Positions 52,426-61,454 of a stretch of 64,000 bases of DNA are shown here, in pieces. This DNA comes from Psychromonas antarctica (lineage in GTDB: Bacteria > Pseudomonadota > Gammaproteobacteria > Enterobacterales > Psychromonadaceae). A program made the position numbers and the translations under genes. Location of the stretch: positions 62,001 through 126,000 of the forward strand of contig NZ_JAHNZV010000002.1 of NCBI RefSeq assembly GCF_022267535.1. The letters run 5' to 3'. Below the pieces are notes generated by a model. That model was not told where the DNA came from, did not search any database, and was given only the letters and a program-made list of their open reading frames with translations. Within the stretch, counting starts at the first letter, position 1, and each line of letters starts with the position of its first letter.

Positions 52426-52436
52426 GGAAACGAGAA

Positions 52437-52859
52437 ATGGCATCAAAGTCACTTGATACAGAGCAACAAATCTCAATACAAGCTGTAATTCGCAGTTGGG
52501 ATGGTAAGTTAACATGGGATTTACTGGTCACGAAAATTGAATCTAGCCTTGCAATTACGACGTCTCGACAGACGCTGGACACATACGTCAACATCAAAAA
52601 TGAATACAAAGAGAAAAAGCGTTTACTTAAAGGTAAGCCTATCTCAACAACAGATACAAAGCTTGTATCGTATCTTGAGAAGGACATTGACTTAGCTGAA
52701 AAAGTTATTCAATTAGAAGCGGAAGTGAAAGTGGCAAAGGATGAAGTTGGCTACTTGCAAGCCTTTATACAGAAAATTGCCAATATTGGTGAGAGTAATC
52801 CTGCTGTAATGGATGTTTTCAATAGAACATTGCAAGACATTGAGTCTAAAGCTAAATAA
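52437..52859 (+). CDS. Small recombination accessory protein (SRAP/GmtX-like)
   Basis: A 140-residue helical protein starting with an AAGGA RBS 11 bases after intB. The second half (about 70-120) is a heptad-like coiled coil rich in Glu/Lys/Val. An N-terminal part resembles a helix-turn-helix (SLAITTSRQTLDTYV). SE elements code for a protein of this size here (srap), needed for recombination; gamma-mobile-trio nomenclature calls the third member GmtX. No direct proof. Confidence 0.6.
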   Translation: MASKSLDTEQQISIQAVIRSWDGKLTWDLLVTKIESSLAITTSRQTLDTYVNIKNEYKEKKRLLKGKPISTTDTKLVSYLEKDIDLAEKVIQLEAEVKVAKDEVGYLQAFIQKIANIGESNPAVMDVFNRTLQDIESKAK

Positions 52860-52915
52860 CACTCTTCTATAATAAAATATGTTAAACCTTAATCGAAAAA
52901 AACAGAGGTCTAATA

Positions 52916-53353
52916 ATGGCAAGTGGTCAGCAAAAAGCGCAGCAAAACCTTGAGGCATTTGAGGTATGGAAAGCGACACAAACCGATGATGACTTTAAAC
53001 AAATCGTGTTCAGAGGTCAGCTTAACCGCATCGAAGTGGCAAAAAGCATCGGCTGTGGAAAATCAGCCCTAAATCAAAACCCAGCCCTCAAAAAAACACT
53101 CAAGGCATTAGAAGATGAACTACGTGACAAAGGTGTGCTCCCTCCTTTAACGGAATCGGCCAAGAAGAATGCGGATAAACCCAAAGCCTACGACAGCACT
53201 ACTAATCGTAAGTTACTGGATTCAAAACGGGTATCGTCATTAGAGGTAGAGAACATTGAATTGAAAGCCAAGGTCAAAGAGCTTGAAAAGCGACTTGAAC
53301 GCTTTGGTGAGCTGTCTGAGACTCTATCTGAAATGGGATTAATGCCGCGATGA
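52916..53353 (+). CDS. VPA1267-like island protein
   Basis: A 145-residue protein: N-terminal helix-turn-helix-like region (about 35-60, LNRIEVAKSIGCGKSALNQN) and a C-terminal coiled coil (about 103-135, SLEVENIELKAKVKELEKRL). It resembles from memory the VPA1267 family that follows the recombinase trio in Vibrio islands. Its stop overlaps the helicase start (ATGA), so the two are coupled. Possible DNA-binding cofactor or regulator; function unknown. Confidence 0.6.
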   Translation: MASGQQKAQQNLEAFEVWKATQTDDDFKQIVFRGQLNRIEVAKSIGCGKSALNQNPALKKTLKALEDELRDKGVLPPLTESAKKNADKPKAYDSTTNRKLLDSKRVSSLEVENIELKAKVKELEKRLERFGELSETLSEMGLMPR

Positions 53354-55373
53354 ATCCCGTTTTGAATGAAGACAAAATGCGCGTTACGAGCATCCCTTAT
53401 CGCTCAACTAAATTGGTGATATTTAGCGGTGTACCACTGGCGCTAGACTCTTACAAAACCAATAATGGCAAATATTATGTCACCATCAAAGCTAACCCTG
53501 ATAGCATCCCCATTCAACCCACGCTAGGTCAGCATTGGTCGGTCAAAGGTACTCGCCAAATTAAAGATGTCGAAACTGGCGATTATTTAATGAAGCAACA
53601 CACCTATGATTCACCAGAGCATATTGAATGTGCCTTGCCAGAAACAGGTGAGCAACTGATACGCTTTATAGCTAAAGAAAAGGACTTCAAAGGGATTGGT
53701 GAAAGCAAAGCTAGAGCGCTCTGGCAGCTCCTAGGTAAAGACTTCCATGCCACCTTGAGAAAAGATACGTCTGAATCCAGAGAATGCCTGACATCGATTC
53801 TAAATGAAGGCTCAATAGAAGCGCTCTTTAAAGGCTACGCCAAGTATAAGAATCTGTCGTATTGCAACTGGATGAGTGAGCACCAAATCCCCGCCAGTGT
53901 ACAGCAACGGCTACTTAAACATCATGGCGAAGCCTCCATAGATGTTATCAAGGGTAATCCCTACACACTGATTGGCTTTGGTCTGTCTTTCAGCGCCATT
54001 GACGATATCATTAAGGCAACGGATTTTAAGAGCGATATTACACAGGATGACCCAAGAAGACTCAGTGCGGCTCTAGAAATGGCAATCCGAAAAGAGATTG
54101 AAAAAGGTCATACTTACACCACTCAGAACGCCATAAAACCAACCGTTAAGAAACTTCTTGGTAATGCCGAACTGACAAGCCAAGCATTTGTGGCTGGTCA
54201 TCAAAAGGCACAATTCATTCTAAATGGCGAGACAGGTACATACCACCCAACAGCTCAACTGCTGATGGAATCTGTGGTAGTAAAACGGCTATTAGCACTT
54301 GCTGAGCAAAAACACTTATATGATGAGCATGCAAATTCGGCCTATTTGTCTGCGGCTGATGAATTGCCCTATGAGTTAACTGAACGCCAAAGCGAAGCTG
54401 TAATGACTGCTTTAGACAATGCGGTAGCTTGTATTACAGGCGGTGCAGGAACGGGTAAAACAACAGTGTTAAGAACCGCACTTCGGGCTTATCATCAATT
54501 AGGCTATGAGATCCACGCGGTAGCACTATCAGGCCGAGCGGCTATGCGTTTGCACGAATCGATTGGATTCAAAACAATGACGATTGCGGCCTTACTACGC
54601 AAGGAAGTCATTGAACCAAGCAATGAACAACCTAAAAACCTGTTAGTCATCGATGAAGCTTCAATGATTGATCTGCCGACCATGTACCGATTGGTGATCC
54701 ATTTACATCCCTCAACACACATTATATTCACAGGTGATCCAGACCAATTACCACCTATCGGCTGTGGCAAGGTGTTATCAGATATCGTTGAGTCAAAGGT
54801 CATCGCAAATACCATGTTAGACATTGTTAAACGACAAGACGGATCAACAGGGATACCTGAGTATTCAAAGTTAATTAACGCGGGGGTTGTGCCTGAAAAC
54901 ATTAGCACTGGATCGATTACTTTTCATGAAACACAGAAAGAAGAAATTGCTCAAACTTGTACAACGCTATTCCAAGCCTCTCCTGATGATAGCCGTATAA
55001 TGGGGGCAACAAAGGTGATGGTTGCTGACATTAACAAGTTGACTCAAAACGCTACAAACCTTAACGGGCAAAGACTTGAGTTTGAGTGGCATGGTGAAAA
55101 GTTCTTCCGTGACCTACGTAAGGGTGACGTTATTTTGTTCACGCAAAACAATTACGATAAAGGCATTCAAAACGGTTCATTAGGCGTGTTGTCATCAGTT
55201 GAATCCGTTGGAGAAAGCTATGGTTCTGTTGTGCTAGATACAGGTGATAATGTTGAAATTACACAGCCTGTATTGGACTGCATGGAATTAGGTTACTGCA
55301 TTACGCTCCACAAAGCACAAGGTTCGCAATTTCCACGCATTATTATAGCGTTACAAAAAGGTATGATAGTTGA
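53350..55373 (+). pseudogene. RecD-like helicase, 3' end lost at IS21
   Basis: Superfamily-1B helicase. The first ~200 residues contain helix-hairpin-helix-like repeats as in RecD2. Walker A GGAGTGKTT has its Lys at 370, Walker B is VIDEASMID, motif III GDPDQLPPIG, and motif V/VI region YCITLHKAQGSQFPRI near the break. Native residues end at about 674 (KGMIVD). The expected motif with AITRA is missing and an IS-derived stop follows about 13 codons later. Activity is doubtful without the last motif. SE-type islands carry cargo after the core, and a helicase downstream of the small genes fits that. Confidence 0.8.
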
Positions 55374-55552
55374 TGCATATTCTCACCCATCCCGATCACC
55401 CATTCTCATGTAAGCCGATCACTTGTTCTCACTTACCCCGATCACCTATTCTCATCGATGCCGATCACTTTTTTTAAGTAAAAGGTACTCAAAAATCATT
55501 TTGCTTTGTTAAACCCGCATACTTTCTTTTTGTTTTTAAAAAGGAAAGGTTT

Positions 55553-57100
55553 ATGCCAGCAGAGTCAATTTCAATGAGAAAACTAAAAGAGATATTGCGC
55601 TTAAAGTATCAAGCCAAACTATCACACCGTAAAATAGCTAAAAGCCTATCGATATCAGCATCAACGATCTCCAACTACATTACTCGTGCAAAAATGATGG
55701 GGATTGAAGCGTGGCCATTGCCTGATGAATGGACGGATACAAAGCTTAATAAAGCCTTTCTACAAACTAAACACACACCAAGAACGGCTATTCCTTTACC
55801 GAACTGGCCTGAATTTCAACTTGAGTTAAAGCGTAAAGGGGTTACTAAACAACTGCTCTGGCAGGAGTATGTTGAGCGTAATAGCGACAACTATTACAGC
55901 TACCCACAGCTCTGTAGATACTATAAAGAATGGGCAAGGAAGCTACAGCCTTCAATGCGCCAAAACCATAAGGCGGGTGAAAAGCTCTTTATTGATTATT
56001 GCGGGCCAACACTCCCGCTTGTTAACCCTGACACTGGAGAGATACGAACAGCACAAGTCTTTGTCGCAGTACTTGGCGCCTCTAATTACACTTATGCTGA
56101 AGCAACACTCTCTCAGAAGCTTGAAGATTGGGTAATGAGTCATGTGCGGTGCTTTGAATTTTTGGGTGGTGTGCCTGACTTACTGATCCCCGACAACTTG
56201 AAATCAGGAACAACTCGCGCTTGTAAATATGATCCTGATTTAAACCCCACGTATCAGCAAATGGCAGCACATTACAATGTCACCATTTTACCCGCCAGAC
56301 CACTTAAACCAAAGGATAAAGCGAAGGCTGAGAATGGTGTGTTGATTGTTGAACGCTGGATAATGTCGGTGTTGCGTCATGAGGCATTTTATTCTTTAAC
56401 GCATTTAAATCAACGTATTAAAGAGTTACTGTTACTGATGAACAACAAACCTTTTCAAAAAATATCGGGTACTCGGTCATCATTATTTAACAGCATAGAC
56501 TTGCCTGCATTGAAGCCTTTACCCCGGCAACATTATCAATATACCTACATTAAAAAAGTGCTCGTCCACATTGATTATCATGTTGAAGTTGAAAAGCACT
56601 ACTACTCAGTCCCTTACGGGCTGATCCGAAAACGATTAGAAGCGCATGTTACCCAAAAGATGATCTGTATTTACCATCAAGGTAACTGCATTGCACAACA
56701 TATAAAATCAACGAAAATCGGCGGACATAGCACCCTCAATGACCACATGCCTAAATCTCATCAAGAGTACACAAAATGGACGCCTGAGCGTTTTGAAAGC
56801 TGGGCAGGCTCATTGGGTGATGCAGTATTAGAGTGGGTTAAATTTCAATTAAACAATAAGCAACATCCGCAGCAAAGCTATCGCGTCTGTCTGGGGCTAC
56901 TTACTCTGAATAAAAAATATCCTAAAGATCGCCTTAATGCAGCTTGCAGACGCGGGCTTGATACAGGGGCATATCGATTGCAAAGTATTAAAGCAATCTT
57001 AAATAATCGCTTAGACCAACTACCACTGATCTCTGATTCATCCGATAAATTAATCAATGTCGAACACGATAATCTCCGTGGCGAAAACTATTACCATTAA
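55553..57100 (+). CDS. istA: IS21-family transposase IstA
   Basis: The 515 residues contain an N-terminal helix-turn-helix (about 24-45, SHRKIAKSLSISASTISNY) and an rve integrase core with D in LFIDYCG, D in LIPDNLKSG and E in KAKAENGVL, the DDE triad. It is followed after 9 bases by istB. Intact, so the IS may be active. Confidence 0.94.
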   Translation: MPAESISMRKLKEILRLKYQAKLSHRKIAKSLSISASTISNYITRAKMMGIEAWPLPDEWTDTKLNKAFLQTKHTPRTAIPLPNWPEFQLELKRKGVTKQLLWQEYVERNSDNYYSYPQLCRYYKEWARKLQPSMRQNHKAGEKLFIDYCGPTLPLVNPDTGEIRTAQVFVAVLGASNYTYAEATLSQKLEDWVMSHVRCFEFLGGVPDLLIPDNLKSGTTRACKYDPDLNPTYQQMAAHYNVTILPARPLKPKDKAKAENGVLIVERWIMSVLRHEAFYSLTHLNQRIKELLLLMNNKPFQKISGTRSSLFNSIDLPALKPLPRQHYQYTYIKKVLVHIDYHVEVEKHYYSVPYGLIRKRLEAHVTQKMICIYHQGNCIAQHIKSTKIGGHSTLNDHMPKSHQEYTKWTPERFESWAGSLGDAVLEWVKFQLNNKQHPQQSYRVCLGLLTLNKKYPKDRLNAACRRGLDTGAYRLQSIKAILNNRLDQLPLISDSSDKLINVEHDNLRGENYYH

Positions 57101-57109
57101 GGAATACTC

Positions 57110-57859
57110 ATGAATAAACACTTATCCGAGCAACTTAATAATCTACGTCTTAGCCACGTATTTAGTGCACTTGAAGCACAAAATGCACAGCCCCAACACT
57201 ATCAAGATCTCAGCTTCCAGGAACGATTAACACTACTACTTGATGAAGAAATTACGCAGCGAGAGCAACGTAAAATAGGACGGCTAGTCAAGCAAGCTAA
57301 ATTCCGATTACAGGCAATTCCAGAGCAGATCGATTACCGAGCGGGTCGTGGTATTGAAAAAGCAAAGGTTCGCAGTTTGCTTGAAGGTCACTGGTTAACT
57401 CACCACCAAAACCTTATTTTTACAGGTGCTACTGGCTGTGGAAAAACATTTATGGGTTGCGCCATTGGCCAATACTTCTGCCAGCAAGGCAAGAGCGCTC
57501 GCTACTTTAGGTTAAAGGGATTGCAAGAACACCTACAACGCGTCCATGGAGAGGGAAGTTACCCTCGATTTCTTGCTCAACTTAATAAATGCCAAATCCT
57601 GATCATTGATGACTGGGGAATGGAAAGCTTAACGGGTCAAGAACGGAGCGATCTACTTGATATTATCGATGCGCGGCACGGGCAAAGTTCGATGATCTTG
57701 ATGAGTCAGCTACCGATTTCGAAATGGCATGAGTTAATTGGGGAAGCAACTTATGCGGATGCGATCATGGATAGATTGATCCACTGTGCAGAGCGATTTG
57801 AATTAAAAGGCGAGTCGATGCGTAAAATGGGGGCAAAGGTATTGACGAATATTGAATAA
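57110..57859 (+). CDS. istB: IS21-family helper ATPase IstB
   Basis: AAA+ ATPase of 249 residues that assists IstA target capture. Walker A GATGCGKT near residues 105-112, Walker B LIIDDWGME, sensor arginine region DRLIHCAERFE. Intact. Confidence 0.95.
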   Translation: MNKHLSEQLNNLRLSHVFSALEAQNAQPQHYQDLSFQERLTLLLDEEITQREQRKIGRLVKQAKFRLQAIPEQIDYRAGRGIEKAKVRSLLEGHWLTHHQNLIFTGATGCGKTFMGCAIGQYFCQQGKSARYFRLKGLQEHLQRVHGEGSYPRFLAQLNKCQILIIDDWGMESLTGQERSDLLDIIDARHGQSSMILMSQLPISKWHELIGEATYADAIMDRLIHCAERFELKGESMRKMGAKVLTNIE

Positions 57860-57970
57860 AGCATTACAACTCAATCTCACCGTAAAGTGACGAGTAAAAG
57901 TGATCGGCATGAATGAGAATGACTGATCGGCTTCGGTGAGAATGAGTGATCGACATCATGAGAATACGCA

Positions 57971-58490
57971 ATACCAATACAATATCGTTATCAACTTAAT
58001 CATGTATTAGATAATCACATTAATATTCCACTTTTGAAGCAATGTGAAACGGTTATAAATCGTATCCCATAAACTAAAATATTCAGGTAAATACTCATTA
58101 CACTTCGGCCAACTGTTGCCTAGGCAGCTGAACAAGGGGATTTTAAAATCAAAAACACTATAAACTACCCTATTCACCATCTTAATCGTCGCAATGAGGA
58201 CTCGAATCTAACCCGCTTGTGTTTTTGTTACATGAGCGCCAGCGCCTTTCCAAATCAATAACACGAGAACATCGGCATTCCTACTGCCTAATAAGTACGC
58301 AAAGCTTCCGTTATTACATTTAATTCTATTGCACCCAATTGGCTTCGAAGTACAGATTTGCGATATTTAACCTTTAGATTATTAAACCTACATTCCTATA
58401 AGATCTTAATATTTATCTAAATGGCTATTTGTGCTGCTATTGAGTCTTTTTCAAAGACCGTGGCAAGACCAAAGCCTCTAGTGCGGTTTC
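57971..58490. other. Gene-free stretch right of the IS
   Basis: No helicase continuation, no second IS end and no supported gene. A small palindrome GCCTAGGC lies at about 58120. The sequence is A/T-rich and could be remnant cargo or host DNA. This is where the right half of the broken island would be expected. Confidence 0.4.
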
Positions 58491-58961
58491 TTATAGTTTA
58501 ATCCTCTTAAACAAGACCAATTCATTTCCTGAACCATACTCTTCTATTCTTCCATTTCGAGTTACACCCAAGGTAGACTTATACAATTCTTCTGCATAAT
58601 TCCCTTCCGAAGTGGTTACCATCACGGCACCAACATCAAGGCCTAACCCCGCAATATGAGATTTAAAAAGTTTAAAGGATTCAACAATTAATTTTCTACC
58701 AATGCCTTGTTTTGCGTGAACCGGATGAACACCAAGCTGTTCTAACTCAATAATAGTGTTAGACCGAAAACCATTTCTTACGCTCCATAATATGTAACCT
58801 TGAATACACTCATGACTTTCACAAACGTAATAGACAGATTTAGGGAATGAATTGAAGCAACAATTTATCCACATATCATGATTCCTTTCTCTGGGGAAAC
58901 AGGCTGAATAAACGTTTGAAATATGTTCTAAATTTGATTTTGTGGCTTCTCTAATTATCAT
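58491..58961 (-). CDS. GNAT-family N-acetyltransferase
   Basis: A 156-residue protein with the GNAT fold: motif A QLGVHPVHAKQGIGRKLI near residue 75-90 for acetyl-CoA pyrophosphate binding, then LDVGAVMVTTSEGNYAEELYKS. Substrate cannot be told. Short GNAT genes are common in integron cassettes and islands. The start ATG gives MIIREATKSN, typical of the family. Confidence 0.85.
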   Translation of the reverse strand: MIIREATKSNLEHISNVYSACFPRERNHDMWINCCFNSFPKSVYYVCESHECIQGYILWSVRNGFRSNTIIELEQLGVHPVHAKQGIGRKLIVESFKLFKSHIAGLGLDVGAVMVTTSEGNYAEELYKSTLGVTRNGRIEEYGSGNELVLFKRIKL

Positions 58962-59050
58962 AATCGAACCTTTCTTAAAAAGTTAGCATCCAGTGGAACG
59001 CTTGTTGAACAAAGCCGCTTTGCTGCCGAAAAAAGCGCTCCATACTCTAT

Positions 59051-59497
59051 TTGACCAGACCGCCATCTGGGTGGCGCCTTATGGAGTACCTATTATGGAA
59101 CCCCTTGACGAACAACACTCGCCCCTTTTATCATCAATATATTATTAACTTAATACTACAAAGGAAGCGCCCTGCCACCATTGATGCGTATTCTCGTGCT
59201 GTACGTCGCATTGCAGATTACTTTCAACGTATCCTCGATACCTTAACGCCCCAAGAGCTAAAGCAACATATCGATACTCTGATAAAAACACGCTCATGGA
59301 GTACTGTAAAATCAGATCGTACAGGTTACAATTCATCTATCACTTCACGCATGAGGAAAATGGCAATGGACCGATACAGTCAAACCACCACTACTTATCA
59401 TTGCCTGTGGCCCGTTAATCCCTCGGAAAAAACAAGTTGGATCTGCCCTTGCTACCATCAAGTGATACAATTTGATGGGCTAATTCAACTGCGATAG
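59051..59497 (+). pseudogene. Frameshifted tyrosine recombinase N-terminal remnant
   Basis: One reading frame gives RKRPATIDAYSRAVRRIADY, then DTLTPQELKQHID and SWSTVKSDRTG, the SAM-like core-binding domain of recombinases that often accompany IS91-type elements. After 59323 the frame changes: the next frame reads LQFIYHF, the normal continuation, so at least one base is missing. The catalytic domain is absent. The start also looks interrupted (MEPLDEQHSPLL in another frame). Non-functional remnant. Confidence 0.6.
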
Positions 59498-59739
59498 GGA
59501 TGTAATAATAATGGTGACCATTAAATAGAGGGCATGAGCGCATAAGCAAACTCACTAAAAACAGCCTAACTAATTGATAAATAAAAATTCAAATTCCAGA
59601 TTTAGTGGGGCTCAGCATGGGAAATGAAACTGAATAATACACCTCTCCAATTACTTCGTATAACCTGCTATAAATAAGCAGAACAAACTTGTTCTATCTC
59701 CGCATAAGGTGTCGGCGACACAACTTCTATTCTTATTTG
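59498..59739. other. Spacer between recombinase remnant and yceI
   Basis: Contains GTGTCGGCGACAC (13-base palindrome, about 59709-59721) and an AGAACAAACTTGTTCT palindrome nearby, inside a larger imperfect inverted repeat GCTAACAAATAAG/CTTATTTATAGC downstream of the yceI gene. This could be a degraded attC or terminator. Confidence 0.35.
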
Positions 59740-60384
59740 TTAGCTATCATCATTCAGAAACTCGGCATAAATTTCTAAATCGATTTTATCGCCGACAATA
59801 GGTATATAGTTACTCATACCAAAGTCTGAACGTTTGATTTGACCAATAGCACTAAAACCAATGGTGTATTTTCCTGTTATCCAATTATTAGCACCACCGT
59901 GAAAAGTAGCTTTAAAAGTCACTGGTTTGGTGACTCCCTTAAGTGTTAAATCACCCGAAAAATTAAAACTGCTATCAGATACTGGAGTAACAGTATGACT
60001 AGTAAATGACGCTTGTGTGAATTCCTCGCTGTTAAACCACGTAGCGCTTTGTAACGTTTCCGCTAAATCTTCATCATTAATATCAATCGAGCTGATATAC
60101 ACTATGGCATTTAGTGAGGCATCAGACATATTCTTTGGATCAAAGTTGAGTTCCGCATCGAATTTATTAAAGCGACCGACATAGGTTGATAATCCCAAAT
60201 GCTGGATTTTAAATATTAATGCAGCATGCTTACCATCGAGATGATACTGGCCAGCTTGCAGCTCGATTATCTCAGACTTAACAGTAGGAGCTATCCAGCT
60301 AACACAGCTTGATAGCGATAGCACCGCTAAAATTACTAGCAGAGTTTGTTTAACCATCCATTTTCTATTCATTGAAGTCATCAT
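59740..60384 (-). CDS. YceI-family lipoprotein
   Basis: A 214-residue lipocalin-like protein. The signal peptide ends with lipobox LSLSSC, so it is membrane-anchored in the periplasm. The YceI domain is shown by YHLDGKHAALIFKIQHLGLSTYVGRF, FNSEEFTQASFTS, LTLKGVTKPVTF and IGFSAIGQIKRSDFGM. YceI members bind polyisoprenoids; ligand here unknown. First codons (MMTSMNRKW) allow several ATG; the first is used. Confidence 0.9.
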   Translation of the reverse strand: MMTSMNRKWMVKQTLLVILAVLSLSSCVSWIAPTVKSEIIELQAGQYHLDGKHAALIFKIQHLGLSTYVGRFNKFDAELNFDPKNMSDASLNAIVYISSIDINDEDLAETLQSATWFNSEEFTQASFTSHTVTPVSDSSFNFSGDLTLKGVTKPVTFKATFHGGANNWITGKYTIGFSAIGQIKRSDFGMSNYIPIVGDKIDLEIYAEFLNDDS

Positions 60385-60476
60385 TATTTAGCTCTTGGTT
60401 AGTATTTCTGCAGACGATGCAGAATAGTTTAGTGTGATTTTTAGAAAATAGATATTCATACACGTTCGCTATGATT

Positions 60477-60552
60477 GCTAACGCTGCAACCACCGACACA
60501 CAGGTTTGGCCTCGTTTTTGCTAGACTTAAAAAACGATGACAGTCGTTAAGC
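60477..60552 (-). other. attC-like palindrome after ParE-type gene
   Basis: On the minus strand 76 bases run from GCTTAACGACTG to TTGCAGCGTTAGC. The ends pair (GCT-AACG-CTG with extrahelical bases) and the interior holds CGTTTTT/AAAAACG. R'' GCTTAAC fits RYYYAAC. It lies directly downstream of the toxin gene, where a cassette attC belongs. R' fits GTTRRRY only partly. Confidence 0.4.
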
Positions 60553-60580
60553 GTCGAGTGCTTAGCTTTATAGCTGTATA

Positions 60581-60880
60581 TTATATAAGCAACAAGAATT
60601 TTCTTAAGTCACGTTCTTGTCTCATTATATGTAAAATGAAAACATTGCCGTTTTCTATTTTATAAAATAGACGACAGGGATTCACAATAATTTCTCGATA
60701 ATTAAGATTATTTAATTCAAACGGTTTCTTACCCGACTCAGGAAATGCTTCAAGCCGTTCCACTTTCTCAAAAATAATTTTCACCAGTTTATTTGCCGAC
60801 AACAGATTACTTAAAGCAATATATTCGGCTATGTCATTTAGATCTTCAAGCGCAGGTTTTGTCCAAATTATTTCAGCCAT
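60581..60880 (-). CDS. RelE/ParE-family toxin
   Basis: The 99-residue protein has the ParE-type pattern: IIWTKPALEDLNDIAEYIALSN at the N-terminus, VERLEAFPESGKKP in the middle, YREIIVNPCRLFYKIENG and VFILHIMRQERDL at the end. ParE-like toxins poison gyrase; RelE-like ones cut mRNA. Overlaps the antitoxin gene by 13 bases. Confidence 0.88.
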   Translation of the reverse strand: MAEIIWTKPALEDLNDIAEYIALSNLLSANKLVKIIFEKVERLEAFPESGKKPFELNNLNYREIIVNPCRLFYKIENGNVFILHIMRQERDLRKFLLLI

Positions 60881-61125
60881 TTATTCATTTTCTCTTTAGC
60901 TTCAATATTAGAGGTAGTTTCCCCTCGACTTATTGCGGTCTCACCTTTAGCAAGTGCTTCGAGAATTTGCATTCGTTTTTGCATAAATTCAAAATCATCT
61001 ACATCAACAAGATATGCGGATGGTTGACCATGTTCAGTGATTAATACGGGCTCTTTAGAAGTGTGTAGTTCAGATAATATTTTCGTGGCTTGCCGCTTCA
61101 GTGTCGTAACTAATTCAACTTTCAT
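60868..61125 (-). CDS. Phd/YefM-family antitoxin
   Basis: An 85-residue antitoxin starting MKVELVTTLKRQAT (ATG with GAGG upstream; a TTG four codons earlier was rejected). N-terminal Phd fold with VLITEHGQPSAYLVDVDDFE, then a C-terminal helix that binds toxin. It is upstream of its toxin and would autorepress. Confidence 0.88.
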   Translation of the reverse strand: MKVELVTTLKRQATKILSELHTSKEPVLITEHGQPSAYLVDVDDFEFMQKRMQILEALAKGETAISRGETTSNIEAKEKMNKWLK

Positions 61126-61194
61126 AATAAACCTCAACGATAAAATGTATCACTATAGTAGCACTTTTGCGGCTTATTGCAATTTGAGATATAC

Positions 61195-61290
61195 AGCTAA
61201 CGCCTCAAGCACTGCCACTTAGGTTAGCGCTTTTTTTACCGCTTTTTATTTTAGCAAAAACTGCGTCGAGTCCGCGCACAGCAACTTATA
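61195..61290 (-). other. Possible attC-like end upstream of the TA pair
   Basis: On the minus strand the segment ends in CTTGAGGCGTTAGC (61207-61195), typical of an attC 3' end, and has GCTAAC 30 bases before it giving a short inverted repeat. The 5' end of a full site is unclear. The TA pair begins about 70 bases further on. Confidence 0.25.
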
Positions 61291-61346
61291 TGTACAATTC
61301 ACTCAGTCTTTAATCTAGAATGTGAGGTTGTTTTACCTATTTACTT

Positions 61347-61405
61347 TGGGGTGAACAAAGAAGATTTCCTACCGTTACACTGTCAAACCTATGCGATTCA
61401 CCCCA
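61347..61405. repeat. 59-base block with 9-bp perfect terminal inverted repeats
   Basis: TGGGGTGAA at 61347-61355 and TTCACCCCA at 61397-61405. The second arm runs straight into CCCCAG-CAGAA-CTGGGG hairpin. Could be a small mobile-element remnant or regulatory palindrome. Confidence 0.45.
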
Positions 61406-61454
61406 GCAGAACTGGGGGGTGGATTAAGGTTAATAATCACAAGTGGTATTACAT

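Larger units (their letters stand above)
47060..55373 (+). mobile_element. SE-like integrative element with triple recombinase operon, truncated
   Basis: Six plus-strand genes with tight spacing (overlaps of 4-8 bases, gaps of 11 and 56): IntA-like, Tfp-like, IntB-like, a small coiled-coil gene, a second small gene and a RecD-like helicase. This order agrees with the intA-tfp-intB-srap core of strand-biased circularizing integrative elements in Vibrionales/Shewanella, probably the same lineage named gamma-mobile-trio islands (VPA1270-VPA1267 in V. parahaemolyticus). The left boundary is somewhere between the nth stop and intA; no att repeat could be confirmed. The right end is missing because IS21 replaces it. 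Element identity is by gene order and recall, not by search. Confidence 0.65.
55374..57970 (+). mobile_element. IS21-family insertion sequence
   Basis: A 2,597-base element with istA and istB. Ends TGCATATTCTCA (left) and, in reverse complement, TGCGTATTCTCA (right). Inside each end the unit ATTCTCA-N6-CGATCAC is repeated about four times at the left (55374-55469) and three times at the right (57900-57970), the multiple terminal repeats typical of IS21. No direct target duplication: the left flank ends ATAGTTGA, the right begins ATACCAATAC. Confidence 0.92.

Noticed and set aside
58120-58260. Possible tRNA fragment used as an attachment site right of the IS
   Set aside because: GACTCGAATCTAACCC recalls a T-arm, but no stem partners or direct repeat of any window tRNA could be found.
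59498-59760. attC downstream of yceI
   Set aside because: The inverted ends GCTAACAAATAAG/CTTATTTATAGC are suggestive but the end box does not fit GTTRRRY; reported only as a spacer feature.
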